Below are positions 1 to 5,100 of a stretch of 5,100 bases of DNA, one piece after another. Each line of letters begins with the position of its first letter. The stretch's first letter is position 1. Source of the stretch: Spirochaetaceae bacterium (lineage in GTDB: Bacteria; Spirochaetota; Spirochaetia; B11-G9); NCBI GenBank assembly GCA_030600745.1, contig JAUVLL010000253.1:1-5100 (forward strand), read 5' to 3'. Both the position numbers and the translations under genes were made by a program. The notes beneath the pieces were generated by a model. That model saw only the letters and a list, made by a program, of their open reading frames with translations. It was not told the DNA's origin and searched no databases.

Positions 1-1
1 T

Positions 2-103
2 ATTTTCCTGTCTGCTGTTATCTATAAAGAGAAACTTACTCTAATAAGGATATTGATTATAGTCTTGTCTTTGGCTTCTGTTTTACTTATTAAGAACGGA
101 TAA
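2..103 (+). CDS. C-terminal end of a membrane protein, probably an EamA/DMT-type transporter (5' truncated by window edge)
   Basis: An open frame enters from the left edge and ends at TAA 101-103, giving 33 residues. They begin IFLSAVIYKEKLT and end SLASVLLIKNG. Seen directly: a short hydrophobic stretch, a charged 'YKEKLT' turn, then an unbroken hydrophobic segment of about 18 residues and a very short polar tail. Known of the family: EamA/DMT (drug/metabolite) transporters typically end this way, with a helix, an 'xxEpLt/EkLs' loop, a last transmembrane helix and a short cytoplasmic tail. The gene converges on the mutarotase-like gene and overlaps its last codons by 14 bp (90-103). No intrinsic terminator is visible between or just beyond the two stops. 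Only the tail is present, so substrate and exact family are open. It could be another small multi-helix permease, or by chance a non-coding open frame. Confidence 0.55.
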   Translation: MFLSAVIYKEKLTLIRILIIVLSLASVLLIKNG

Positions 104-1214
104 ACCCCGTATCAACCTTTGTAAAAACCTTCTTCCCGGAAAAAGAAGTAATCTCAACACCAACATCCTTTTTTACAATGGTTCGGGCCCGATCAAACCC
201 CTCTGGTATTCGCACTATTCCCTGAATATACTTAACAGAGAAGGAAGAATCTTCTTCCAGCATATGACAGGTTTTTATTCCTTCTTTGTTAAGGAAATTA
301 TCTTCTGCCGAGACTGCCAAACCATCAGCAAAGGAGCTGCAGACAACCTCTACACCTATACAGCAGTTCCTGCCGTTCCACGGCTCAAGATGCCTTCCCC
401 CGTTTTCCATCCACATAACTGTTGACGGCAGAATTTCAGAATCTTTGAGGGAAAACCACAGATACCCCTCTTCAGGAACCACGACCGCACTCCATGCAAA
501 ATCTTTTTTTGATTCATTATAAATCTGAAGAATATCAATAAACCCCTCTCTTGCGGGGAAAACAGAACAGTCAGTATATTTATCATCCTTCCATACAGTA
601 GGGACCTTTTCCAGAGATTCAAATTTCTCCCGGGAGGCCAGAGAGTAGTATTCACCCTTGTTATAACTGCCACTCTCATATTTATTTGTATATCCGAATT
701 TTATAGTACTGGTACTGATATTCTTTTTTGTTCCACCAGGGAAAATTGCGTGATGTCCTAAAGATGCAGGCCCGGCAAAACCGTCAACTATATGTCTTAT
801 ATAAAGGTTATTTTCACCATCCTTCAGTTCTATCTTTTTTGCAACACTTCCCTTTCTTGCTTTTGTATCCATTGTAAGCACTATCGAATTTTCTACCTGA
901 TCCGGAGCAAGGGTCCACACGCTCCCCGATACCTCCCCATGTACTGAATGGGATTCACCATTCCAGGAATTATCTCCGCCAAAGGGAAGACAGAAAAAAT
1001 CCCCCCGGAGTGGTACGAGAACATCCGGTTCATTCTCCATATTCAAACTCTCTTCTGCCCATGGATTTATATAGAATGGTTCTACAGGTTTCTCTGAATC
1101 CTTCATAAAAACAACCGGAGCCATATGGCCGCCCTTTTCTGTCAGACAGAGTCTAATGTTTTTGTTTTCAAGAATCCAGCTTTTTTGTCCTTTGATTGTT
1201 TCTGATTTAATCAT
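90..1214 (-). CDS. Galactose-mutarotase-like (aldose 1-epimerase superfamily) hypothetical protein
   Basis: A complete 374-residue protein with ATG at 1214 and TAA at 92-90. The start is supported by GAGGTGA just upstream. No signal peptide or membrane segment is visible, so it is probably cytoplasmic. Features resembling the mutarotase-like beta-sandwich fold are a 'GGHMAPVVF' start of the sheet (28-36), 'FCLPFGGD' followed by 'HGEVSGSVW' (74-100, H92-G93), 'GHHAIFP' (153-159), and a conserved-looking 'WMENGGR...PWNGR...GVEV' block (268-290). Family members bind sugars, and the aldose epimerases among them interconvert anomers. The catalytic His/Glu arrangement of GalM cannot be assigned from sequence alone, so the reaction is open. 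As the last gene of a kinase-mtlD cluster, a role in sugar or polyol handling is likely by context. Its composition matches pfkB and mtlD and not the neighbouring ATPase gene. Certain as a gene, moderate for the fold. Confidence 0.78.
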   Translation of the reverse strand: MIKSETIKGQKSWILENKNIRLCLTEKGGHMAPVVFMKDSEKPVEPFYINPWAEESLNMENEPDVLVPLRGDFFCLPFGGDNSWNGESHSVHGEVSGSVWTLAPDQVENSIVLTMDTKARKGSVAKKIELKDGENNLYIRHIVDGFAGPASLGHHAIFPGGTKKNISTSTIKFGYTNKYESGSYNKGEYYSLASREKFESLEKVPTVWKDDKYTDCSVFPAREGFIDILQIYNESKKDFAWSAVVVPEEGYLWFSLKDSEILPSTVMWMENGGRHLEPWNGRNCCIGVEVVCSSFADGLAVSAEDNFLNKEGIKTCHMLEEDSSFSVKYIQGIVRIPEGFDRARTIVKKDVGVEITSFSGKKVFTKVDTGFIRS

Positions 1215-1217
1215 TAT

Positions 1218-1224
1218 TCACCTC
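1218..1224 (-). promoter_or_regulatory. Ribosome binding site of the mutarotase-like gene
   Basis: On the minus strand the sequence reads GAGGTGA, three bases before the ATG at 1214, with the GAGG core six bases from the start codon. This is strong complementarity to the 16S rRNA 3' end and fixes the start. It contrasts with the upstream ATPase gene, which has no such site. Confidence 0.8.
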
Positions 1225-1272
1225 TCTTTTTAATAATCTTATAATCATTTTACAGCATAATTTCCTTATAAC

Positions 1273-2649
1273 TCAGGCACTTAAATAATCATATATTTTC
1301 TCAATAAGAAAAATTGGAAATGACTGAAGTTCGAATAAAATTTGATCCATTAATACTCCATTTTTTACACTTGTATCAACTATAACACTTGATGCTTTAT
1401 CAAGATTAAAGCGAACTGCTTTTTTAAGTTTTTTTTGAAACAAAAATTGATGAAGTGATTTTAAAGTGCCACTCTTTCCTGATTTAATTTCGACAGGCCA
1501 AATATGGCCTGCAATTGTGACAACGAAATCTACTTCTGCATTTGATGATTTTTTTTCACGAACCCAGTAATATAGCTCCGGTTTTCTCCCCTGATCTCTA
1601 CCATACATAAGGTGCTGAGCAGCAAACTGCTCACTTGAAACACCAATATTGAAAAGATCATGAAGCTTTAATGATCTATAATCATTCCAGTTTAAACCAT
1701 TCTGATAATTCATCAATCCAACATCAAGAAAATATGGTTTTACAATTCTGATATCAATTCCTGCTTTCAAGGGAATACCGGAACAGGAGCTATAATAAAC
1801 AGGTAGTATTACACCCGCTTTAATAAGTAAATGAAAAGCTTTTTTAAGCTCTCTGGATTGATATTCCTGTGAAATATTGCTGTATTTTATTTTTTGACCG
1901 ATATGAGTTGATATATAGTTAAACACCATTTCCAGATGAATTGTATTTACTCGTTTTTTATATTTAGAAAAATCCTCAATATATGTTTCTATAATTGAAC
2001 GATGAACCCTTTCAACTGCCAGACCACTTTTAGTCTCGGTATATGTTAATACAGCTTCCGGCATTCCTCCAACAAATAGATACTCTCTATATCTTTCTAC
2101 CAGCCTATTAAACATATCATGACTTATTTCAGAAACATTACCAAATCTACAGCTATCAAGCAGTGTTTCCTCTTTTAAAGCCTTTAAAAATTCAAAAAAA
2201 GTCATTGGACCAAGATATAGGTACTCAATTCTGCCAACAGGCATAGAGTACTCCATATCCTCCAATACTACTTCCAGCAGTGAACCTGCTGCAATTACAG
2301 GTATTTCAGGCTTTTTTTCATAAAAATAGCGCAGCGCAGTAATTGCAATGGGATGTTTTTGTATTTCATCTATAAAAATCAGTGTATTGGGTGAAATTTG
2401 CTGCTGTATAAGTACTTCCAGATCCCGCAAGATGTGATCAATATTCATTGAATCAAAAGCTGTTATTTTTGGAAATAATTCTAAATTTATTTCAAATAAG
2501 TCCAATCTCTTTTCTTTGGCAAAATTATGCACAAGAGTTGACTTCCCTACTTGCCTTGCACCCCGAATAATTAACGGTTTCCTACGTTTTAACTGTATCC
2601 ATTCTTCTAAAAATTGCTCTGCATCACGTCTCATAATTAATAATAACAT
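1273..2649 (-). CDS. AAA+ ATPase with DUF4143-type C-terminal domain
   Basis: A complete protein of 458 residues. Domains in order: an AAA ATPase core at about 25-190 with Walker A GARQVGKST (30-38, K36), Walker B LIFIDEIQ (90-97, D94/E95), a sensor-1-like AAGSLLE (120-126) and R140 in PVGRIEYLYLGP; a middle segment at about 235-290 with the look of a winged helix (ISTHIGQKIKYSNISQ...ELKKAFHLLIKAGVI); and a C-terminal DUF4143 part with AEVDFVV (371-377) and VEIKSGK (386-392), resembling the D...ExK core of PD-(D/E)xK nuclease folds. All motifs look intact. The family is widespread, often multicopy, and its function is poorly known. Two starts are possible, ATG 2649 or ATG 2634 (MRRDAEQF, 453 residues). 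The second fits the usual family N-terminus, and neither has a Shine-Dalgarno site. Hand-counted G+C is about 32%, against about 45% in the flanking sugar genes. It separates mtlD from the mutarotase-like gene, so a later insertion is likely. Confidence 0.93.
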   Translation of the reverse strand: MLLLIMRRDAEQFLEEWIQLKRRKPLIIRGARQVGKSTLVHNFAKEKRLDLFEINLELFPKITAFDSMNIDHILRDLEVLIQQQISPNTLIFIDEIQKHPIAITALRYFYEKKPEIPVIAAGSLLEVVLEDMEYSMPVGRIEYLYLGPMTFFEFLKALKEETLLDSCRFGNVSEISHDMFNRLVERYREYLFVGGMPEAVLTYTETKSGLAVERVHRSIIETYIEDFSKYKKRVNTIHLEMVFNYISTHIGQKIKYSNISQEYQSRELKKAFHLLIKAGVILPVYYSSCSGIPLKAGIDIRIVKPYFLDVGLMNYQNGLNWNDYRSLKLHDLFNIGVSSEQFAAQHLMYGRDQGRKPELYYWVREKKSSNAEVDFVVTIAGHIWPVEIKSGKSGTLKSLHQFLFQKKLKKAVRFNLDKASSVIVDTSVKNGVLMDQILFELQSFPIFLIEKIYDYLSA

Positions 2650-2659
2650 ACATGCAGAA

Positions 2660-2668
2660 AATATACCA
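2660..2668 (-). promoter_or_regulatory. Putative extended -10 promoter of the ATPase gene
   Basis: The minus strand reads TGGTATATT, matching the extended -10 pattern TGnTATAAT with one mismatch. No convincing -35 hexamer is present at 16-18 bp; that place is taken by the palindrome at 2671-2695. Transcription would begin about seven bases downstream, near 2653, only a few bases before the ATG at 2649. The transcript would be almost leaderless, which fits the absence of a Shine-Dalgarno site. Repeat copies lie on both sides of this -10, so a protein bound to them could block RNA polymerase. AT-rich DNA often contains such matches by chance. Confidence 0.3.
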
Positions 2669-2670
2669 TT

Positions 2671-2695
2671 ATTTTCTGCATAATATGCAGAAAAT
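2671..2695. repeat. 25-bp palindrome (12-bp perfect arms, one central base)
   Basis: The left arm ATTTTCTGCATA (2671-2682) and right arm TATGCAGAAAAT (2684-2695) are exact reverse complements around A2683. This is the outward-facing junction between repeat copies 2 and 3. Two-fold symmetry of this quality is typical of a dimeric protein's binding site. It could also form a cruciform, but the one-base spacer argues against a natural RNA hairpin loop. Confidence 0.85.
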
Positions 2696-2735
2696 TAACC
2701 TATTTTTTCTGCATAAATTATTTAATACAGAAAAA

Positions 2736-3920
2736 TTATACAAGTATAGCATCAATCAATCCTCTATCTTCAAAAGAATCAAGGCCACAAAGATCTGTAA
2801 GACCTTGTTGAATTCCCATCTCTGCAAAACTTTTTAATAATATATTATCACCACCAAAGGTTTCTCCAGTCTGATCTGATGCTAAAAAACCAAGAGCCGA
2901 ATAGAAAACCTTTATTATCTCTCCAAAGGGAAGATTATGTTTTAAACAAAGTCTCATAGATCCCAGTATTCTGTCATCCCTGCCAAGCTTCCTTTTTAAA
3001 TCTCTGCCCACTCTGAAAACTGTGTCTCCCAGTGCTTTGTTCTGAAATCGAAAAAGGAGGTCATAAATATGATCAGCAAGAGCTTCAGACGTAAAATCGG
3101 CTGGATATTCGCATACAAGAGCTGCAGCTGCTTCAGTCATAACCTTCCGAACCTGCAATTTTATCTGATCATCTTCCAGAACCTCTGCTATCAGCTTTCT
3201 TTGTGGATATTTCTCAAAGCCTAAATATGCTGATGCCGCATGCCCAAGATTATGGATAAAAAGCTTCCTGTCGACCCAGGCAGCTATATTTTCTACTGCC
3301 TTTATTTCAGGAAACTCAGGTACCTTATTTCTAAAGCCCTTTCTGTCCAGTATAAGTGTATTATATTCCTCTGCATGAAGAACAAGCGGGTCATCAGTAA
3401 GATCCGCTTCAGTCATAATAGGAACCATCTTGCCTATGCTTGTCTCAATAAGTCCAGCTTCACCTCCTGACAAACTGTTCTCTTTAAATAGCTTCCTGAA
3501 GAAATCTGCTCCGTTTCTTATATTTTCTGCAATGATAATATCCAGAAGAAACAGGGATTGCTGATTTCTGATTTTGATCCCTTCTGCAATTAATGGAATA
3601 ACCTTAGGCAGTGCAGCCTGACCTACTGATGTAGCACAGATATCACATTCAACAATGCACTTAATAATTTTATCTGTTTCGGAACTATGTATCGCTTCAA
3701 TATTATTAACTAAAATCTCTTCATCAGATTTATTATTTCTTTTTATTACAATTCGATATTCTTTTTTGATGTTCAGCTCTTTAACCAATGCGGCATTTGC
3801 ATCTATAAAGGTAACCCTTAAACCGTTGAATGAAAAAATGTTTCCAATGAATGAACGCCCGATATTTCCTGCACCGAATATTACTGCTTTATTCAAAACT
3901 ATACCCTGTTTGCTGTTCAT
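2736..3920 (-). CDS. mtlD: Mannitol-1-phosphate 5-dehydrogenase
   Basis: Cytoplasmic NAD-dependent enzyme interconverting D-mannitol 1-phosphate and D-fructose 6-phosphate (EC 1.1.1.17). From ATG 3920 it is 394 residues. The Rossmann motif GAGNIGR is at 16-22. The polyol-type long-chain dehydrogenase signature is at 219-227, with K219, N224 and H227 in the K-x4-N-x2-H spacing known as the catalytic set. The segment RVGRDLKRKLGRDDRI (303-318) matches the RVGR...RKL...DR region of E. coli MtlD, and IIIAENIRNG (128-137) matches its ACEN region. The true start is probably TTG at 3896-3894, giving MNKAVIFGAG, 386 residues, close to the E. coli form (MKALHFGAG, 382 residues). It overlaps the pfkB stop by 32 bp from the ATG or 8 bp from the TTG, implying translational coupling. 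The stop TAA (2738-2736) abuts the repeat array. No PTS mannitol permease is in the window. Confidence 0.95.
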   Translation of the reverse strand: MNSKQGIVLNKAVIFGAGNIGRSFIGNIFSFNGLRVTFIDANAALVKELNIKKEYRIVIKRNNKSDEEILVNNIEAIHSSETDKIIKCIVECDICATSVGQAALPKVIPLIAEGIKIRNQQSLFLLDIIIAENIRNGADFFRKLFKENSLSGGEAGLIETSIGKMVPIMTEADLTDDPLVLHAEEYNTLILDRKGFRNKVPEFPEIKAVENIAAWVDRKLFIHNLGHAASAYLGFEKYPQRKLIAEVLEDDQIKLQVRKVMTEAAAALVCEYPADFTSEALADHIYDLLFRFQNKALGDTVFRVGRDLKRKLGRDDRILGSMRLCLKHNLPFGEIIKVFYSALGFLASDQTGETFGGDNILLKSFAEMGIQQGLTDLCGLDSFEDRGLIDAILV

Positions 3921-5085
3921 ATTCTTCGAAAAGATTTTTTAATTTCTCCAGTTTCTCACCCTGTTTTTTTTCATAATAAACACCCCCCTGATACAAACCT
4001 GCAAATCCGCCGGAGACAACTCCCCATGCAGCTGCCTGTTTGAGTGAAGGCTTTCTATTACTATTGTTTTTTAGCTGCAGAGCTGTTGATGCATAAACTC
4101 CGCCTGCAAAATTATCACCGCATCCTGTTGTATCTGCCGTAGATCCGAAAGGTAATGATCTCATCTGATTCCCTGCGCTGATCGAAACCGGCAGAGTGGA
4201 AATTTCTTTTTCCATAAAAAATGTGCCATCAGAATAACTAATAAGATCTTCTGATCCATGAGTAATTATTACCGAATGAACACCTTTTTCTGCAAAGAAC
4301 GCAATTGCATCTTCTTTAGAATCCAGCCCGGAGATTCTCCCGGCCTCTTCGTTATCAGCAATAAGCAAATCTATCATCTGGTAATCACTACTTGAATTCA
4401 CAAGAGGCCATGGTTTATCAGGATTAATATTCTGATTCCTAAAATCGTAAACTGTGTTAACAAAATTCAGACAACCTGCTTCTCTGCCCTTTTTTAAAAG
4501 AAAACTTAAATCATCATGCAAAGCCGGAGTAAGAGCTGTCCCCCCATAAATAAGAATGTCCCCTTTAAAAAAAGATTCAGGGATATCCCTTCCCGATAAT
4601 TTTCCGGCAGCACCTATGTAGTTTATAAAACTGCGTTCTCCATTATTATTGTTATATGAGGGATCAGACAAAACATCTGTGAATGGTGTTTGAACATCGA
4701 CTACAATATATCCATTTAAATCAATATCAACAAAGCCAAGTTTTTCCGAAATATACCGCCCATTTTCATCATCTCCCAAAGCTCCAAAAAATCCAATACT
4801 AATCTCATTATCTTCAATCATCTGAATTATATTTATAAGAGCAACGATAGCCGGACCGCCTACATTTTTCCTGGGAATCAACTTCTTTCCAGTTATCTCC
4901 TTCAGAATATCTTTATATCTTTTCCCGGAAGACTTTTCGAGATCCTCACCAAACACCAGGCCTCCTGTAATAATGCCAATACCACTGTTAGTTTCCCTGG
5001 ACCATTTTTTATATAAATCAGATCTAAAATTAACCGGTGAGTAGAGATTATCCACCAGGGAGCATCCAAGTCCATTTATTCGCAT
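3889..5085 (-). CDS. PfkB/ribokinase-family carbohydrate kinase
   Basis: A cytoplasmic ATP-dependent sugar kinase of 398 residues with ATG 5085 and TAA 3891-3889. Seen: the first strand INGLGCSLVDNLY (3-15), the substrate-side glycine pair in NVGGPAIVALIN (74-85), GALGDDENGRYI (101-112) matching the first PfkB signature region, ADNEEAGRISG (243-253) at the NxxE metal-binding position, and ADTTGCGDNFAGGVYAS (317-333), the second signature, with catalytic-base D324 and the anion-hole glycines. The usual Asn of NxxE appears as Asp (D244-x-x-E247). The protein is longer than the usual 300-330 residues. Extra length lies between the first strand and the glycine pair (about 20-74) and before the second signature (about 296-316). 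Overlap with mtlD suggests a hexose or hexitol substrate such as fructose or mannitol, which the sequence does not decide. This is the most upstream gene visible, and a promoter or further operon genes may lie beyond the right edge. Confidence 0.9.
   Translation of the reverse strand: MRINGLGCSLVDNLYSPVNFRSDLYKKWSRETNSGIGIITGGLVFGEDLEKSSGKRYKDILKEITGKKLIPRKNVGGPAIVALINIIQMIEDNEISIGFFGALGDDENGRYISEKLGFVDIDLNGYIVVDVQTPFTDVLSDPSYNNNNGERSFINYIGAAGKLSGRDIPESFFKGDILIYGGTALTPALHDDLSFLLKKGREAGCLNFVNTVYDFRNQNINPDKPWPLVNSSSDYQMIDLLIADNEEAGRISGLDSKEDAIAFFAEKGVHSVIITHGSEDLISYSDGTFFMEKEISTLPVSISAGNQMRSLPFGSTADTTGCGDNFAGGVYASTALQLKNNSNRKPSLKQAAAWGVVSGGFAGLYQGGVYYEKKQGEKLEKLKNLFEEYEQQTGYSFE
3904..3907 (-). 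promoter_or_regulatory. Ribosome binding site supporting the TTG start of mtlD
   Basis: The minus strand carries AGGG seven bases before the TTG codon at 3896-3894, inside the end of the kinase gene. The alternative ATG at 3920 has only a weak GAAGAA-like stretch before it (about 3922-3927). Together with the protein alignment this favours TTG, though the site itself is short. Confidence 0.45.
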
Positions 5086-5093
5086 TTATTTTT

Positions 5094-5098
5094 CTCCT
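5094..5098 (-). promoter_or_regulatory. Ribosome binding site of the PfkB kinase gene
   Basis: AGGAG on the minus strand, extending to AAAGGAG at the window edge, lies eight bases before the ATG at 5085. It is a strong site and fixes the start. Confidence 0.85.
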
Positions 5099-5100
5099 TT

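Larger units (their letters stand above)
2653..2734. repeat. Array of five alternating inverted TGCAGAAAA repeats between mtlD and the ATPase gene
   Basis: Copies on the plus strand: TGCAGAAAA at 2653-2661 and 2686-2694, and a one-mismatch copy TACAGAAAA at 2726-2734. Inverted copies (TTTTCTGCA) are at 2672-2680 and 2705-2713. Orientation alternates strictly. The first four copies form two 33-bp units (2653-2685 and 2686-2718) that match at 26 of 33 positions. Each unit could fold as a hairpin: 10-bp stem with 8-base loop (2653-2680), and 9-bp stem with 10-base loop (2686-2713). The array fills nearly the whole spacer, from two bases past the mtlD stop to four bases before the ATPase ATG. It could be an operator array for the ATPase gene, a REP-like or mobile-element end, or an RNA processing or termination element for mtlD. 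The stems are too AT-rich for an ordinary intrinsic terminator. Confidence 0.88.

Noticed and set aside
129..148. CTTCTT...AAGAAG hairpin just past the plus-strand transporter stop, considered as a terminator
   Set aside because: The six-base stem is weak, no run of T follows, and it lies inside the mutarotase-like coding sequence.
286..679. Open frames on both strands inside the mutarotase-like gene (plus 286-522, minus 356-679)
   Set aside because: They are shadows of the 90-1214 gene, with no ribosome binding site and no recognisable protein features.
1230..1260. Promoter for the mutarotase-like gene (TATAAG-like -10 on the minus strand)
   Set aside because: No acceptable -35 hexamer was found at 16-18 bp, and such -10 matches are common in AT-rich spacers.
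2653..2734. CRISPR array
   Set aside because: The copies are only 9-10 bp, alternate in orientation, and have short, similar spacers, with no cas genes present.
2700..2735. Intrinsic terminator of mtlD
   Set aside because: The stem formed by the last two repeat copies is almost all A-T with a G-U pair and is not followed by a separate U-run; it is better explained as part of the array.
2652..2837. Plus-strand open frame of 61 codons starting MQKIYHYF
   Set aside because: It runs through the repeat array and the antisense of the mtlD end. Its repeated 'MQKI..FLH' segments are only the translated inverted repeats, and it has no ribosome binding site.
3523..3531. TTTTCTGCA, a copy of the array 9-mer, inside mtlD
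   Set aside because: It is explained by the Ala-Glu-Asn codons GCA GAA AAT, is isolated and has no inverted partner nearby.
4286..4294. TTTTCTGCA inside the kinase gene
   Set aside because: It is explained by the Ala-Glu-Lys codons GCA GAA AAA and lacks the TATA extension and pairing seen in the array.

Overview
The window holds a minus-strand sugar or polyol catabolism cluster, interrupted by an AT-rich ATPase gene that carries its own repeat-filled upstream region. The organism is probably an anaerobic, low-to-mid GC bacterium with strong Shine-Dalgarno sites. A spirochaete or a Gram-positive relative would fit, but this is a guess from protein style only. Hand counts of eight 60-base lines from the sugar genes gave 217/480 G+C (about 45%). 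Seven lines from the ATPase gene gave 134/420 (about 32%).

Layout in the direction of minus-strand transcription (right to left): a PfkB-family carbohydrate kinase (5085-3889) overlaps mannitol-1-phosphate 5-dehydrogenase, mtlD (annotated 3920-2736, with a better-supported TTG start at 3896). An 86-bp spacer (2735-2650) follows, and almost all of it is an array of five alternating inverted copies of TGCAGAAAA. Next come an AAA+ ATPase with a DUF4143-type C-terminus (2649-1273), a 58-bp gap, and a galactose-mutarotase-like protein (1214-90). On the plus strand at the left edge, positions 2-103 are the last 33 codons of a membrane protein that looks like an EamA/DMT-type transporter. It converges on the mutarotase-like gene and overlaps its end by 14 bp.

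How the genes may work together: the kinase would phosphorylate a hexose or hexitol, and MtlD would interconvert mannitol 1-phosphate and fructose 6-phosphate with NAD. The mutarotase-like protein would act on a sugar anomer or a related ligand. If the kinase takes mannitol, the pair forms a PTS-independent mannitol route; if it takes fructose, the pair could link fructose and mannitol 1-phosphate. The ATPase has no evident metabolic role. Its composition, its lack of a Shine-Dalgarno site and its private repeat array suggest it was inserted between mtlD and the mutarotase-like gene.

The most interesting signal is the array at 2653-2734. It contains a 25-bp palindrome (12-bp arms around one central base) and a 33-bp tandem period, and it lies over a plausible extended -10 promoter that would give the ATPase gene a nearly leaderless transcript.
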